Source of the DNA: Pseudomonadota bacterium
Lineage (GTDB): Bacteria > Pseudomonadota > Gammaproteobacteria > Xanthomonadales > Xanthomonadaceae
Length of the DNA: 14,098 bases
Reading direction: 5' to 3'
Assembly: GCA_023423235.1 (NCBI GenBank)
Contig: JAFAFY010000056.1
Location: 1-14,098, forward strand
The first letter of the stretch is position 1. Every line of letters starts with the position of its first letter. The translations under genes and the position numbers were made by a program. Under the pieces are notes generated by a model. The model searched no databases. It had not been told where the DNA came from and saw only the letters and a list, made by a program, of their open reading frames with translations. Shown piece after piece: positions 6,533 through 12,453 of the stretch.

Positions 6533-6772
6533 TCAGCCCTTGGCGTGCGACTTGATGTAGTCGATCGCCTGCTGCACCGAGGTGATCTTCTCGGCTTCCT
6601 CGTCCGGGATCTCGCACTCGAACTCTTCTTCCAGCGCCATCACCAGCTCGACGGTATCCAGCGAGTCCGCGCCCAGGTCGTCGACGAACGAAGCGCTGTT
6701 GCTCACTTCGTCTTCCTTGACGCCCAGCTGTTCGATCACAATCTTCTTGACGCGTTCTTCGATGTTGCTCAT
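6533..6772 (-). CDS. acpP: Acyl carrier protein
   Basis: This 79-residue acidic protein carries growing acyl chains on a 4'-phosphopantetheine arm. The attachment site is S37 in GADSLDTVELVMALEEEF, the universal ACP DSL motif. Length and the four-helix pattern match E. coli AcpP (78 residues). ATG 6772 has GGAG ten bases upstream. It lies between fabG (131 nt before) and fabF (148 nt after). These wide gaps fit independent expression of this very abundant protein. A -10-like TACACT (minus strand, 6809-6814) precedes it, but I see no matching -35. Confidence 0.98.
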   Translation of the reverse strand: MSNIEERVKKIVIEQLGVKEDEVSNSASFVDDLGADSLDTVELVMALEEEFECEIPDEEAEKITSVQQAIDYIKSHAKG

Positions 6773-6903
6773 AGGTTGTCTGCTCCGGGGAGGCGATTTT
6801 CGGTGGATAGTGTAAGGGAAAGCCGGGCGATGGGCGCACCACCATCTAAGCCCTTGCCATTCAATGGCTTGCCCTCGAAACGGGAGTGGCGGACAGGCCG
6901 ACC

Positions 6904-7647
6904 TCAGGGCATGTACATGCCGCCGTTGACGTGCAGTGTCTCGCCGGTGATGTAGCTGGCGGAGGGCCCGGCCAGGAACGCCACGGCATTGGCGATGTCC
7001 GACGGCTCGCCCAGGCGGCCGAGCGCGATCTGCCCGACCAGCGCCTCCTTCGAGGCCTCCGGCAGGTCGCGGGTCATGTCGGTGGCGATGAAGCCCGGCG
7101 CGACCACGTTGACGGTGATGCCGCGCGAGCCGATCTCCTTGGCCAGCGACTTGCTGAAGGCGATGATCCCGGCCTTGGCCGCGGCGTAGTTGGCCTGGCC
7201 GGCATTGCCGGTCACGCCGATCACCGAGGCGATGTTGACGATGCGGCCGCGGCGGGCCTTCATCATGCCGCGCATCACCGCCTTGGAGGTGCGGTAGACG
7301 CTGGTCAGGTTGGTGTCGAGGATGGCCTGCCAGTCCTCGTCCTTCATCCGCATCAGCAGGTTGTCGCGGGTGATGCCGGCGTTGTTGACCAGGATCGAGA
7401 CCGGACCGAATTCGCTGGCGATGGCGTCGACCAGTACCTCGACCGCGCCGGGCGCGGTGACGTCCAGCACCCGGCCATGGCCGCCCTGCCCGGCCAGGCG
7501 CGCGGCGATCGCCTCGGCACCGGCCGTGCTGGTCGCAGTGCCGATGACGGTCGCGCCCTGCGCGGCGAGGGTGTCGGCGATCGCCGCACCGATGCCGCGG
7601 CTGGCGCCGGTGACCAGGGCGATCTCGCCGGAAAGGGGTGTGCTCAT
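6904..7647 (-). CDS. fabG: 3-oxoacyl-ACP reductase
   Basis: This NADPH-dependent short-chain dehydrogenase reduces 3-oxoacyl-ACP to 3-hydroxyacyl-ACP. It has 247 residues. The cofactor loop TGASRGIG is at 13-20 and NNAG at 88-91. The catalytic residues are N113, S141, Y154 and K158 (SVIGVTGNAGQANYAAAK). The C-terminal SYITGETLHVNGGMYM motif is typical of FabG. Standing between fabD and acpP separates it from the many other SDRs. ATG 7647 has GGAG seven bases upstream. The gap to fabD is 155 nt and contains a 15-bp hairpin. Confidence 0.97.
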   Translation of the reverse strand: MSTPLSGEIALVTGASRGIGAAIADTLAAQGATVIGTATSTAGAEAIAARLAGQGGHGRVLDVTAPGAVEVLVDAIASEFGPVSILVNNAGITRDNLLMRMKDEDWQAILDTNLTSVYRTSKAVMRGMMKARRGRIVNIASVIGVTGNAGQANYAAAKAGIIAFSKSLAKEIGSRGITVNVVAPGFIATDMTRDLPEASKEALVGQIALGRLGEPSDIANAVAFLAGPSASYITGETLHVNGGMYMP

Positions 7648-7761
7648 GGAGGACTCCAGGAATGCGTTGGGGTGCCGCGGACCCGCGCGGATGGATGCGG
7701 ATCAGTTCGGAAACGGAAAGGACGTCGATCCAGTGGGGATTGATCCAACGGGTTTGCCGCC

Positions 7762-7795
7762 GCCTTTACCGGCGCGCATCCGCGCCGGTAAAGGC
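7762..7795 (-). other. 15-bp perfect inverted repeat in the fabD-fabG gap
   Basis: The arms are GCCTTTACCGGCGCG (7762-7776) and its exact reverse complement (7781-7795), with loop CATC. The hairpin begins 8 nt after the fabD stop on the minus strand and is followed by GGCGGCAAACC, so there is no T run. It could be a rho-independent-like pause, an RNA stability element, or a copy of a dispersed palindromic repeat. Confidence 0.7.
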
Positions 7796-7802
7796 AGGGG
7801 AA

Positions 7803-8747
7803 TCAGGCGTTCCAGCCGTTGAGGGCGGATGCGAACTCGTCGACCGTGCCGAGCGCGCGCGCGTCGATCGACTTGTCGATGCGCCGGGCCAGCCCGGTCA
7901 GCACCTTGCCCGGGCCGCATTCGCCGATGCGGATCACGCCGCGCGCGGCCAGCGCCTGCACGCAACCGGTCCACTGCACCGGCAGGTAGAGCTGGCGCAC
8001 CAGCGCATCGCGGATCGCGGCAACATCGTCGTGGCTCCGCGCATCGACGTTCTGCACCACCGGGATCGACGGCCCGGTCCACAGCATGCCGCCCATGGCC
8101 TCGGCCAGCTGGTTGGCGGCCTCGCGCATCAACGGCGTATGCGAGGGCACGCTGACCGCAAGCTTGACCGCCTTGCGCACGCCGCGTTCGGCCAGCAGCG
8201 CCAGCGCCTTGTCGACCGCGCCGGCATGCCCGCCGATGACGACCTGTCCGGGCGAATTGAAGTTGGCGGGCACCACCACCTCGCTGCCGGAGGCCTGCTC
8301 GCAGACTTCGGCTACCACGGCATCCTCGGCGCCGATCACCGCCGCCATCGCGCCGGTGCCTTCCGGCGCGGCGCCCTGCATCAGCTGCCCGCGGATGCGC
8401 ACCAGCTGCGCGGCGTCGCGCAGCGCGATCACGTTGGCCGCGACCAGCGCCGAATACTCGCCCAGACTGTGGCCGGCAAGGTACGCGGGCTGCGCGCCGT
8501 CCTGCTGCAGCCAGGCACGCCACACCGCGACCCCCGCGGCCAGCAGCGCCGGCTGGGTGAACTCGGTGCGGTTCAACTCGACTTCCGGGCCGCCCTGCGA
8601 CAGCGCCCACAGATCGACGCCGGCACCGTCCGAGGCCTCCTCGAACGTCTCGCGGATCACGGGGTGGAGTTCCGACAGCTCGGCCAGCATGCCCAGCGAC
8701 TGCGAGCCCTGCCCGGGGAACACGAATGCGAGTTGCGATGCGGTCAC
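7803..8747 (-). CDS. fabD: Malonyl-CoA:ACP transacylase
   Basis: The enzyme moves malonyl groups from CoA to ACP. It has 314 residues (E. coli 309). FPGQGSQ near the start holds the conserved Gln (residue 13). The nucleophile is S94 in GHSLGEYSAL, the malonate-binding Arg is R119 in RIRGQLMQ, and the catalytic His is H203 in VPSHTPLM. GECGPGKVLTGL is near the C-terminus. The start is GTG 8747, with GGAAG six bases upstream and TASQLAFVFPGQG following. The frame is open further upstream to 8864 but without family similarity. A 299-nt gap separates it from fabH, and a promoter-like site lies in that gap. Confidence 0.96.
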   Translation of the reverse strand: MTASQLAFVFPGQGSQSLGMLAELSELHPVIRETFEEASDGAGVDLWALSQGGPEVELNRTEFTQPALLAAGVAVWRAWLQQDGAQPAYLAGHSLGEYSALVAANVIALRDAAQLVRIRGQLMQGAAPEGTGAMAAVIGAEDAVVAEVCEQASGSEVVVPANFNSPGQVVIGGHAGAVDKALALLAERGVRKAVKLAVSVPSHTPLMREAANQLAEAMGGMLWTGPSIPVVQNVDARSHDDVAAIRDALVRQLYLPVQWTGCVQALAARGVIRIGECGPGKVLTGLARRIDKSIDARALGTVDEFASALNGWNA

Positions 8748-8753
8748 ACGATC

Positions 8754-8767
8754 TTCCAGCGCTGGAA
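8754..8767. promoter_or_regulatory. 14-bp palindrome before fabD
   Basis: TTCCAGCGCTGGAA is a perfect palindrome. Its right half on the minus strand supplies the GGAAG ribosome site of fabD, and the left half would begin almost at the start of a transcript from the promoter proposed at 8776-8805. It could be an operator or a small hairpin masking the ribosome site. Confidence 0.4.
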
Positions 8768-8775
8768 ACGGGGCG

Positions 8776-8805
8776 ATGATAAGCGCCAATCCGCGACATT
8801 GTCTG
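8776..8805 (-). promoter_or_regulatory. Candidate sigma-70 promoter for fabD
   Basis: On the minus strand, CAGACA (8800-8805, 4/6 to TTGACA) and TATCAT (8776-8781, 5/6 to TATAAT) are separated by 18 nt. Transcription would start near 8769, about 21 nt before the GTG. It would allow fabD-fabG expression independent of yceD-rpmF-fabH. Confidence 0.45.
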
Positions 8806-9046
8806 TACCGGGGCGTATTGCCGCAGGCTGGCGGCGCGCGCGTGCGGCGGCGTGTCGCGCCCACCCAGGCGACGCCGGGACGGCGCGGTTGCGCATGACA
8901 GCGCGGCGATGCCGGCCGGGCACGCAGATGCGGTCACGCGCCGACGCATGCAGCGCGACGGCAAGGCGGTCGCGCCGCCGATGGCGGATCGGAGCAATCG
9001 AGTTTCGATGCCGCCCTGGCCTTTGCGCCGGGCGCGGCACAACGGC
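8806..9046. other. fabH-fabD spacer without recognised content
   Basis: Between the fabH stop and the proposed fabD promoter are about 240 nt of GC-rich sequence. No T-tailed hairpin follows fabH, and no short ORF with a good ribosome site was noticed. Open frames through it lack family resemblance. Confidence 0.4.
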
Positions 9047-10030
9047 TCAGTAGCGCAGCAGCGCCGAGCCCCAGGTGAAGCCGCCACCGAAGGCCTCGAG
9101 CAGCACCAGCTGACCGCGCTGCACGCGGCCGGAACGCACCGCCTCGTCCAGCGCCAGCGGCACCGATCCCGACGAGGTGTTGCCGTGGCGATCGACGGTG
9201 ACGATGACCCGGTCCATCGGCATCTCCAGGCGCTTGGCGGTGGCCTCGATGATGCGCAGGTTGGCCTGGTGCGGAATCAGCCAGTCGATGTCGCTGCGGT
9301 CCAGGCCGTTGGCTTCGAGGGTTTCCTCGACCACCGCGTCGAGGGCCTTGACCGCGTACTTGAACACATCGCTGCCGGCCATGCGGATGCGCACGCCGGC
9401 ATTGGGTTCGTCGGGCCTGAAACCGGCCGAGACGCCGACCGGATTCCACAGCAGTTCCTTCTTGCCGCCGTCTGCGTGCAGATGGGTGCTGAGGATGCCG
9501 GTCTCGCTGTCGGCACGCAGGACCACGGCGCCGGCACCGTCGCCGAACAGCACGCAGGTGGTGCGCTCGGACCAGTCGACCATCCGGGTCAGGGTTTCGG
9601 AGCCGACCACCAGCACGGTTTTCGCATCGCCGGACTTGATGAACTTGTCGGCCACCGCCAGCGCGTACAGGAACCCCGAGCACGCGGCGTTGACGTCGAA
9701 CGCGCCGCAGCCGTTGGCGCCGAGCCGCGCCTGCAGCAGGCAGGCGGTCGAGGGAAAGATGATGTCGGGCGTGGTCGTGCCGAGCACGATCAGGTCCAGC
9801 TCGCTGGCAACAACGCCGGCCGCTTCCAGCGCGCGCACCGCGGCGTGGTAGGCCAGATCGCCGGTGGTCTCGCCCTCGGCGGCGATGTGGCGCTCGCGGA
9901 TGCCGGTGCGGGTCGCGATCCATTCGTCGCTGGTGTCGACGAACTTCGCCAGGTCGTCGTTGGTCAGCACCTTCTCGGGCAGATAGCTGCCGGTGCCGAT
10001 GATGCGGGAATAGATGCGTTCGCTGGACAT
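9047..10030 (-). CDS. fabH: 3-oxoacyl-ACP synthase III (KAS III)
   Basis: The enzyme starts fatty acid synthesis by condensing acetyl-CoA (or another primer) with malonyl-ACP. It has 327 residues. The Cys-His-Asn triad is C117 (NAACSGF), H254 (IPHQAN) and N284 (HGNTSSGS). GSDVFKYAVKAL and the C-terminal LEAFGGGFTWGSALLRY are characteristic. ATG 10030 gives MSSERIYSRIIGTGSYLP, with GAGGG 11 nt upstream. The frame stays open to 10213, but that part resembles no KAS III. In E. coli plsX stands between rpmF and fabH; here only 222 nt separate them, so plsX is absent from this position. Confidence 0.97.
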   Translation of the reverse strand: MSSERIYSRIIGTGSYLPEKVLTNDDLAKFVDTSDEWIATRTGIRERHIAAEGETTGDLAYHAAVRALEAAGVVASELDLIVLGTTTPDIIFPSTACLLQARLGANGCGAFDVNAACSGFLYALAVADKFIKSGDAKTVLVVGSETLTRMVDWSERTTCVLFGDGAGAVVLRADSETGILSTHLHADGGKKELLWNPVGVSAGFRPDEPNAGVRIRMAGSDVFKYAVKALDAVVEETLEANGLDRSDIDWLIPHQANLRIIEATAKRLEMPMDRVIVTVDRHGNTSSGSVPLALDEAVRSGRVQRGQLVLLEAFGGGFTWGSALLRY

Positions 10031-10187
10031 CTGGGATGCGGCCCTCGCGTAGGTCGCGCGTGGCAACCGCACGCGCGGGACGGGCGGCCGGTCAGGCGCA
10101 CGGCCCGACGCGGTCGACAAGCAGGCGGCCGGGGCGGACTTCATGGCCTCCGGTCGCCGAAACGCGGCATCCCTGCCGACACGACGA

Positions 10188-10210
10188 CGGCCATGCACAG
10201 GGCATGGCCG
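10188..10210 (-). other. Hairpin in the rpmF-fabH gap
   Basis: CGGCCATGC (10188-10196) and GCATGGCCG (10202-10210) form a perfect 9-bp stem with a 5-nt loop. No T run follows on either strand. A second weaker pairing, CGCCCGC/GCGGGCG with a 13-nt loop, lies just after the rpmF stop. The 222-nt gap otherwise shows nothing recognisable. Confidence 0.45.
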
Positions 10211-10252
10211 CATCGGAACCGCCCGCAGTCGCCAGGACCGCGGGCGCTTTGA

Positions 10253-10447
10253 TCAGTCTTCCTCGACGACGCGCGTCTTCGGCTGGATGACCTGCTTGCC
10301 GCGGTAGTAGCCGTCGGCGGTGACGTGGTGGCGGATGTGCGTCTCGCCGGTCGTCGGGTCGGTCGCCAGCTGCTTGGCGGTCAGCGCATCGTGTGCACGG
10401 CGCTGGCCACGACGGGAGGGGGAAACGCGGGATTTCTGCACAGCCAT
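10253..10447 (-). CDS. rpmF: Ribosomal protein L32
   Basis: This is a 64-residue basic protein of the large ribosomal subunit. MAVQKSRVSPSRRGQRRAHD is the family start, and THIRHHVTADGYYRGKQVI the conserved C-terminal part. It has no cysteines, so it is the zinc-free form. ATG 10447 has GGAG eight bases upstream. It follows yceD by 22 nt, the yceD-rpmF pair being conserved across proteobacteria. Confidence 0.97.
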   Translation of the reverse strand: MAVQKSRVSPSRRGQRRAHDALTAKQLATDPTTGETHIRHHVTADGYYRGKQVIQPKTRVVEED

Positions 10448-10469
10448 GGGAATTGCTCCAGCAACAGGT

Positions 10470-10985
10470 TCAGTTGTTTCGGTCTTTCTTCAGGGTCGCC
10501 AGCCCGGCGAACGGGTTGACGCGTTGTTCTTCTTCCGCCGTGACGGGCCAGTCGCGTTCCACCGCTTCCGAGCCCGGCGCGACCGGGATGGCCGGCACGG
10601 CGAGGATCAGTTCGTCCTCGACCAGCGCCGCCGGCGCCACCATGCCGTCGTCCGGCACCAGCAGCGGCTCGTACTCGGGCAGCAGGCCGGCCTCGTCCGC
10701 CTCGTCGCGGATCAGGCCAAGCCGTTGCACGATCCGCACCGGAAACACGAATCGCTGCAGGCTGCGCTGGCAGGTCAGCGGCAGATCGGCTTCGATACGG
10801 AGTTCCACATACGGCGCCCGCAGGGCGTCCTGGTCGAAATCCAGCGAGCAGACCACCTCGCCCTCGGTGTCGGCCAGCACATCGCGCAGGCGCGTCATCG
10901 ACGACAGCGGCAGCCGGCCTTCAAGACGACTCCTGGCCGCAACCATGCGCCAAGCATCAACCAACCCGGGCATTTCGGCGGACAT
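10470..10985 (-). CDS. yceD: YceD/DUF177 family protein, 23S rRNA accumulation
   Basis: This 171-residue acidic protein compares with 173 in E. coli, where YceD/RlmD-adjacent DUF177 proteins are linked to 23S rRNA accumulation (family knowledge). Visible features: LPLTCQRSLQRFVFPV (68-83) with the conserved Cys, EDELILAVPAIP (123-134), and the C-terminal NPFAGLATLK. ATG 10985 begins MSAEMPGLVDAW; a second ATG at 10973 would give MPGLVDAW. Neither has a clear Shine-Dalgarno. The -10 box of a strong promoter ends only 10 nt before the first ATG, so the mRNA would be nearly leaderless. It heads the rpmF-fab cluster. Confidence 0.93.
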   Translation of the reverse strand: MSAEMPGLVDAWRMVAARSRLEGRLPLSSMTRLRDVLADTEGEVVCSLDFDQDALRAPYVELRIEADLPLTCQRSLQRFVFPVRIVQRLGLIRDEADEAGLLPEYEPLLVPDDGMVAPAALVEDELILAVPAIPVAPGSEAVERDWPVTAEEEQRVNPFAGLATLKKDRNN

Positions 10986-10995
10986 AAGCCGCTGA

Positions 10996-11024
10996 ATGTT
11001 AAAGACCGGAAATGCGGCTGTCAA
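10996..11024 (-). promoter_or_regulatory. Strong sigma-70 promoter of yceD-rpmF
   Basis: On the minus strand TTGACA (11019-11024, perfect) and TAACAT (10996-11001, 4/6 to TATAAT) are separated by exactly 17 nt. Transcription is expected at about 10987-10990, two to five bases before the ATG at 10985. A CAAACCG motif overlaps the -35 on the plus strand at 11022-11028. Confidence 0.8.
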
Positions 11025-11132
11025 ACCGCCCCATGGCGCGCAAACCGCCATGTTCAGCCGCGGACCCGGGCCGGTTTGCCGCTCGCGCCGGGCGGCGTCA
11101 GACTGCGCGCCTCGCCGGGCAAGGGGACCGAT

Positions 11133-11507
11133 GTGCCGCCAGCCAACCTGCTGTTGCCGCTGGGCCTGCTGCTGACCGCGCTGGTCGTGCTGGCCATTGT
11201 CGTCGCCGTGCGCCGGCGCGTCCATCGTCGCCGCGCCGCATTCGCGCAGGTGCTCGACGCCGCCGATGCGCTGGAGGCGCGGCTGCGGCTGGCACGCGTG
11301 GAAATCGGCGCGGGCAGCGACGCCGGCGAGGATCCGGTACGCGAGGCGCTGCAGGAAATGCTGCGCCAGCGCCTGTGGCTGCAGCAGCACGGCGCCGACG
11401 CCAGCCTGGCGACGCTCGATGCGCTGCAGGTCTCGATCGAGGCGGCGCGCGGACGACTGGAGCAGCAACTGGCACGGATCATCGACGCCCGGCGTGGCGC
11501 TGCGTGA
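11133..11507 (+). CDS. Small single-pass membrane protein with coiled-coil tail, unknown function
   Basis: This 124-residue protein is not recognised as a named family. GTG 11133 has AAGGGG six bases upstream, a good ribosome site. Residues 5-26 (NLLLPLGLLLTALVVLAIVV...) form one membrane helix. RRRVHRRR follows, which by the positive-inside rule places the C-terminal 95 residues in the cytoplasm. Those residues are rich in Leu, Ala, Arg, Glu and Gln with helical heptad character: LDAADALEARLRLAR, then EALQEMLRQRLWLQQ, then SIEAARGRLEQQLARI. Its TGA overlaps the GTG of maf by four bases (GTGA), so the two are translationally coupled. In E. coli yceF (maf) directly faces yceD; this gene is an addition in between. 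Confidence 0.75.
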   Translation: MPPANLLLPLGLLLTALVVLAIVVAVRRRVHRRRAAFAQVLDAADALEARLRLARVEIGAGSDAGEDPVREALQEMLRQRLWLQQHGADASLATLDALQVSIEAARGRLEQQLARIIDARRGAA

Positions 11508-12169
11508 ACACCTCCGCACACGCCACCGAAGATTCCACCGCCGCACGGCCCGTGCCGCGCCTGCTGCTGGGCTCGACCTCCCCCTATCGTCGCGCCTTGC
11601 TGGCGCGACTGGGCCTGGATTTCGGATGCATCCGGCCCGAGGTGGACGAATCGCCGCACCCCGGCGAGGCACCGCCCGCCCTCGCCCGGCGTCTCGCCTG
11701 CGCCAAGGCCCGGGACGTCGCCCGGCACCATCCGGGCAGTTGGGTCATCGGGTCCGACCAGGTGGCCGAACTCGACGGCCGGCCGCTGGGCAAGCCCGGT
11801 GACCGCGCCGGCGCGATCGCGCAACTGACGGCAATGTCCGGGCGCCGCGTGCACTTCCATACCGCACTGGCGCTGGCCAGGTTCGACGGCGCGCCGGATC
11901 GCGCCAATGGCGACGGCGCACCCGACGGGCTCACGCTGCTGCAGACCACCGATGTGACCGAAGTGCGGTTCCGCGCCCTGGCATCGGGCGAAATCGAACG
12001 CTACGTCGACGCCGAACACCCATTCGACTGCGCCGGCAGCTTCAAGTGCGAGGGTCTGGGCATCGCGCTGTTCGAGGCGATCCGCAGCGACGACCCGACC
12101 GCGTTAATCGGACTGCCGTTGATCGGCACCGCCCGCCTGCTGCGCGAAGCCGGGTTCGCCTGCCCGTGA
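11504..12169 (+). CDS. yceF: Maf-like nucleotide pyrophosphatase, YceF (m7GTP) subfamily
   Basis: Maf proteins hydrolyse non-canonical or modified NTPs to NMP and pyrophosphate. The sequence has LLLGSTSPYRRALLARLGL (20-38), the conserved Lys in CAKAR (66-70), GSDQVAELDG (83-92) with catalytic-type D85, and FDCAGSFKCEGLGIALFE (174-191). SDQV, instead of the ADT-type motif of YhdE, marks the YceF group, shown in E. coli to prefer m7GTP. It has 221 residues against about 194 in E. coli. The excess is an N-terminal tail (VNTSAHATEDSTAARPVP) and an insertion with a repeated DGAPD (128-142). It starts at GTG 11504, overlapping the stop of the preceding gene. The stop codon is in the first unit of a tandem repeat. 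Position facing yceD is conserved with E. coli. Confidence 0.92.
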   Translation: MNTSAHATEDSTAARPVPRLLLGSTSPYRRALLARLGLDFGCIRPEVDESPHPGEAPPALARRLACAKARDVARHHPGSWVIGSDQVAELDGRPLGKPGDRAGAIAQLTAMSGRRVHFHTALALARFDGAPDRANGDGAPDGLTLLQTTDVTEVRFRALASGEIERYVDAEHPFDCAGSFKCEGLGIALFEAIRSDDPTALIGLPLIGTARLLREAGFACP

Positions 12170-12233
12170 GCCGCCTGCCCGTGAGCCGCCTGCCCCTGAG
12201 CCGCCTGCTCCTGAGCCCTCTGCTCCTGAGCCG
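12159..12233 (+). repeat. Five-copy 15-bp tandem repeat over the maf stop codon
   Basis: The unit is CCTGCCCGTGAGCCG. Copies at 12159 and 12174 are identical. Those at 12189 (G to C), 12204 and 12219 drift by a few bases. The first copy contains the last codons and the TGA of maf, and each later copy carries the same TGA in the same frame. Confidence 0.9.
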
Positions 12234-12241
12234 TCGCCCCT

Positions 12242-12419
12242 CATGCAAGCCCGCTTCTGATTGGCACGATCTCTCAGTTCCCTTCCCCCGCATGCGGGGG
12301 AAGGTGCCCGAAGGGCGGATGGGGGCGCTTCGCCCTCACCCCAACCCTCTCCCGCATGCGGGAGCGGGGGCGATACCGTGTTGCTGAATGTTCGTGCTAA
12401 TCAGAAGCCCGCTTGCATG
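12242..12419. mobile_element. 178-bp MITE-like element with about 36-bp terminal inverted repeats
   Basis: The left end (12242-12277, starting CATGCAAGCCCGCTTCTGAT) and the reverse complement of the right end (12384-12419, starting CATGCAAGCGGGCTTCTGAT) match at 30 of 36 positions, 25 of 28 in the outer part. Inside are a 24-bp perfect palindrome (12281-12304) and a 16-bp perfect palindrome (12349-12364), both centred on CCCGCATGCGGG. No ORF or transposase and no obvious target-site duplication. The inner part resembles a palindromic intergenic repeat I recall from Xanthomonadales. It lies between the convergent maf and glycosyltransferase genes, where its hairpins may also help end transcription. 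Confidence 0.65.
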
Positions 12420-12453
12420 CGCACGCCGACTGCGTGCGGATCATTTCGCGTAG

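Noticed and set aside
6847..6871. Inverted repeat GCCATTCAATGGC after fabG as a terminator
   Set aside because: The stem is only 6 bp with a single-base centre and no T run follows on the minus strand. Too weak to list as a terminator.
8852..10252. 466-residue plus-strand open frame opposite fabH
   Set aside because: Antisense shadow of fabH. The composition (D, A, V, H, R, G rich) is what the complement of a GC-rich coding frame gives.
12159..12233. CRISPR-like array
   Set aside because: The 15-bp units are directly adjacent with no spacers, so this is a simple tandem repeat.
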